Shown here in pieces: positions 63,961 through 64,000 of a stretch of DNA of 64,000 bases. The notes beneath the pieces were generated by a model that worked only from the letters and a program-made list of their open reading frames with translations, had not been told where the DNA came from and ran no database searches. How positions within the stretch are numbered: position 1 is the first letter of the stretch; the number at the start of each line of letters is the position of its first letter. Source of the DNA: Yeosuana marina (GTDB lineage: Bacteria > Bacteroidota > Bacteroidia > Flavobacteriales > Flavobacteriaceae); contig NZ_JAAKGI010000002.1 of the NCBI RefSeq assembly GCF_011762485.1, positions 62,001 to 126,000 on the forward strand, in the 5' to 3' direction. A program made the position numbers and the translations under genes.

Positions 63961-64000
63961 AAATCTGAAGGCAGAGTCTGTTAATAATTCACTCCTATAT

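Noticed and set aside
1..64000. CRISPR arrays, rRNA genes or complete insertion sequences
   Set aside because: No regularly spaced direct repeats, no rRNA-like sequence and no transposase gene were seen in the window.

Overview
The window is a stretch of AT-rich chromosome from a member of the Bacteroidota, almost certainly a marine-type flavobacterium (Flavobacteriaceae). The evidence is the gene content (a T9SS C-terminal sorting domain, a TonB-dependent receptor with carboxypeptidase-like N-domain, DUF6452/DUF6048/rlmD, a 6S-Flavo-type RNA between zapA and rny, CCC-motif and DUF2752 membrane proteins) and the promoters, several of which match the Bacteroidota consensus TTG-N17-20-TAnnTTTG. 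No species can be named from the sequence alone.

Layout. 1-2.0 kb: the 3' end of a gene of unknown function, a dispersed palindromic repeat, an orphan protein and a DUF3800 protein. 2.0-14.3 kb: mostly minus-strand envelope and stress genes (outer-membrane barrel, GT39-like glycosyltransferase, acyltransferase, exonuclease-type lipoprotein, Crp/Fnr regulator, PAS kinase, two UspA proteins, DUF6048/DUF6452/RlmD, cytochrome c). 14.3-20 kb: ornithine aminotransferase with a structured leader, small membrane proteins, an Smr protein, a calcium-repeat lipoprotein and a cysteine desulfurase. 20-27.3 kb: a minus-strand run of exported proteins (GH20 hexosaminidase, T9SS nuclease-like protein, TonB receptor, M23 peptidase). 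27.5-30 kb: a ZapB-like protein, ZapA, 6S RNA and RNase Y. 30-36.5 kb: PAS kinase, XerD, AroQ, three small barrels, then a sigma factor/small protein/MscS locus in which the sigma factor frame is broken. 36.6-58.2 kb: housekeeping genes (lipoamide dehydrogenase, NDH-2, two MsrB, M48 peptidase, MFS, ClpC, GyrA, thiolase, 7TM-HD phosphodiesterase) and a sigma/membrane-protein/beta-repeat operon.

58.2-64 kb is different. A tRNA-Ser/tRNA-Pro pair is followed directly by a Bacteroidota-type tyrosine recombinase. Next comes a minus-strand operon of an AAA ATPase and a DUF4276 (TOPRIM-like) protein, which is probably anti-phage. Beyond it are single-gene units of unknown function, separated by three related intergenic repeats of about 150 bp (61950-62110, 62876-63025, 63609-63755). 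The repeats share a GATTTTCC/GGAAAATC palindrome and further conserved blocks. This looks like a genomic island built as a gene-cassette array, and it is the most interesting part of the window. It runs off the right edge.

Most operons are short and end in clear intrinsic terminators. Functions given below come from sequence motifs read by eye; no database search was run.
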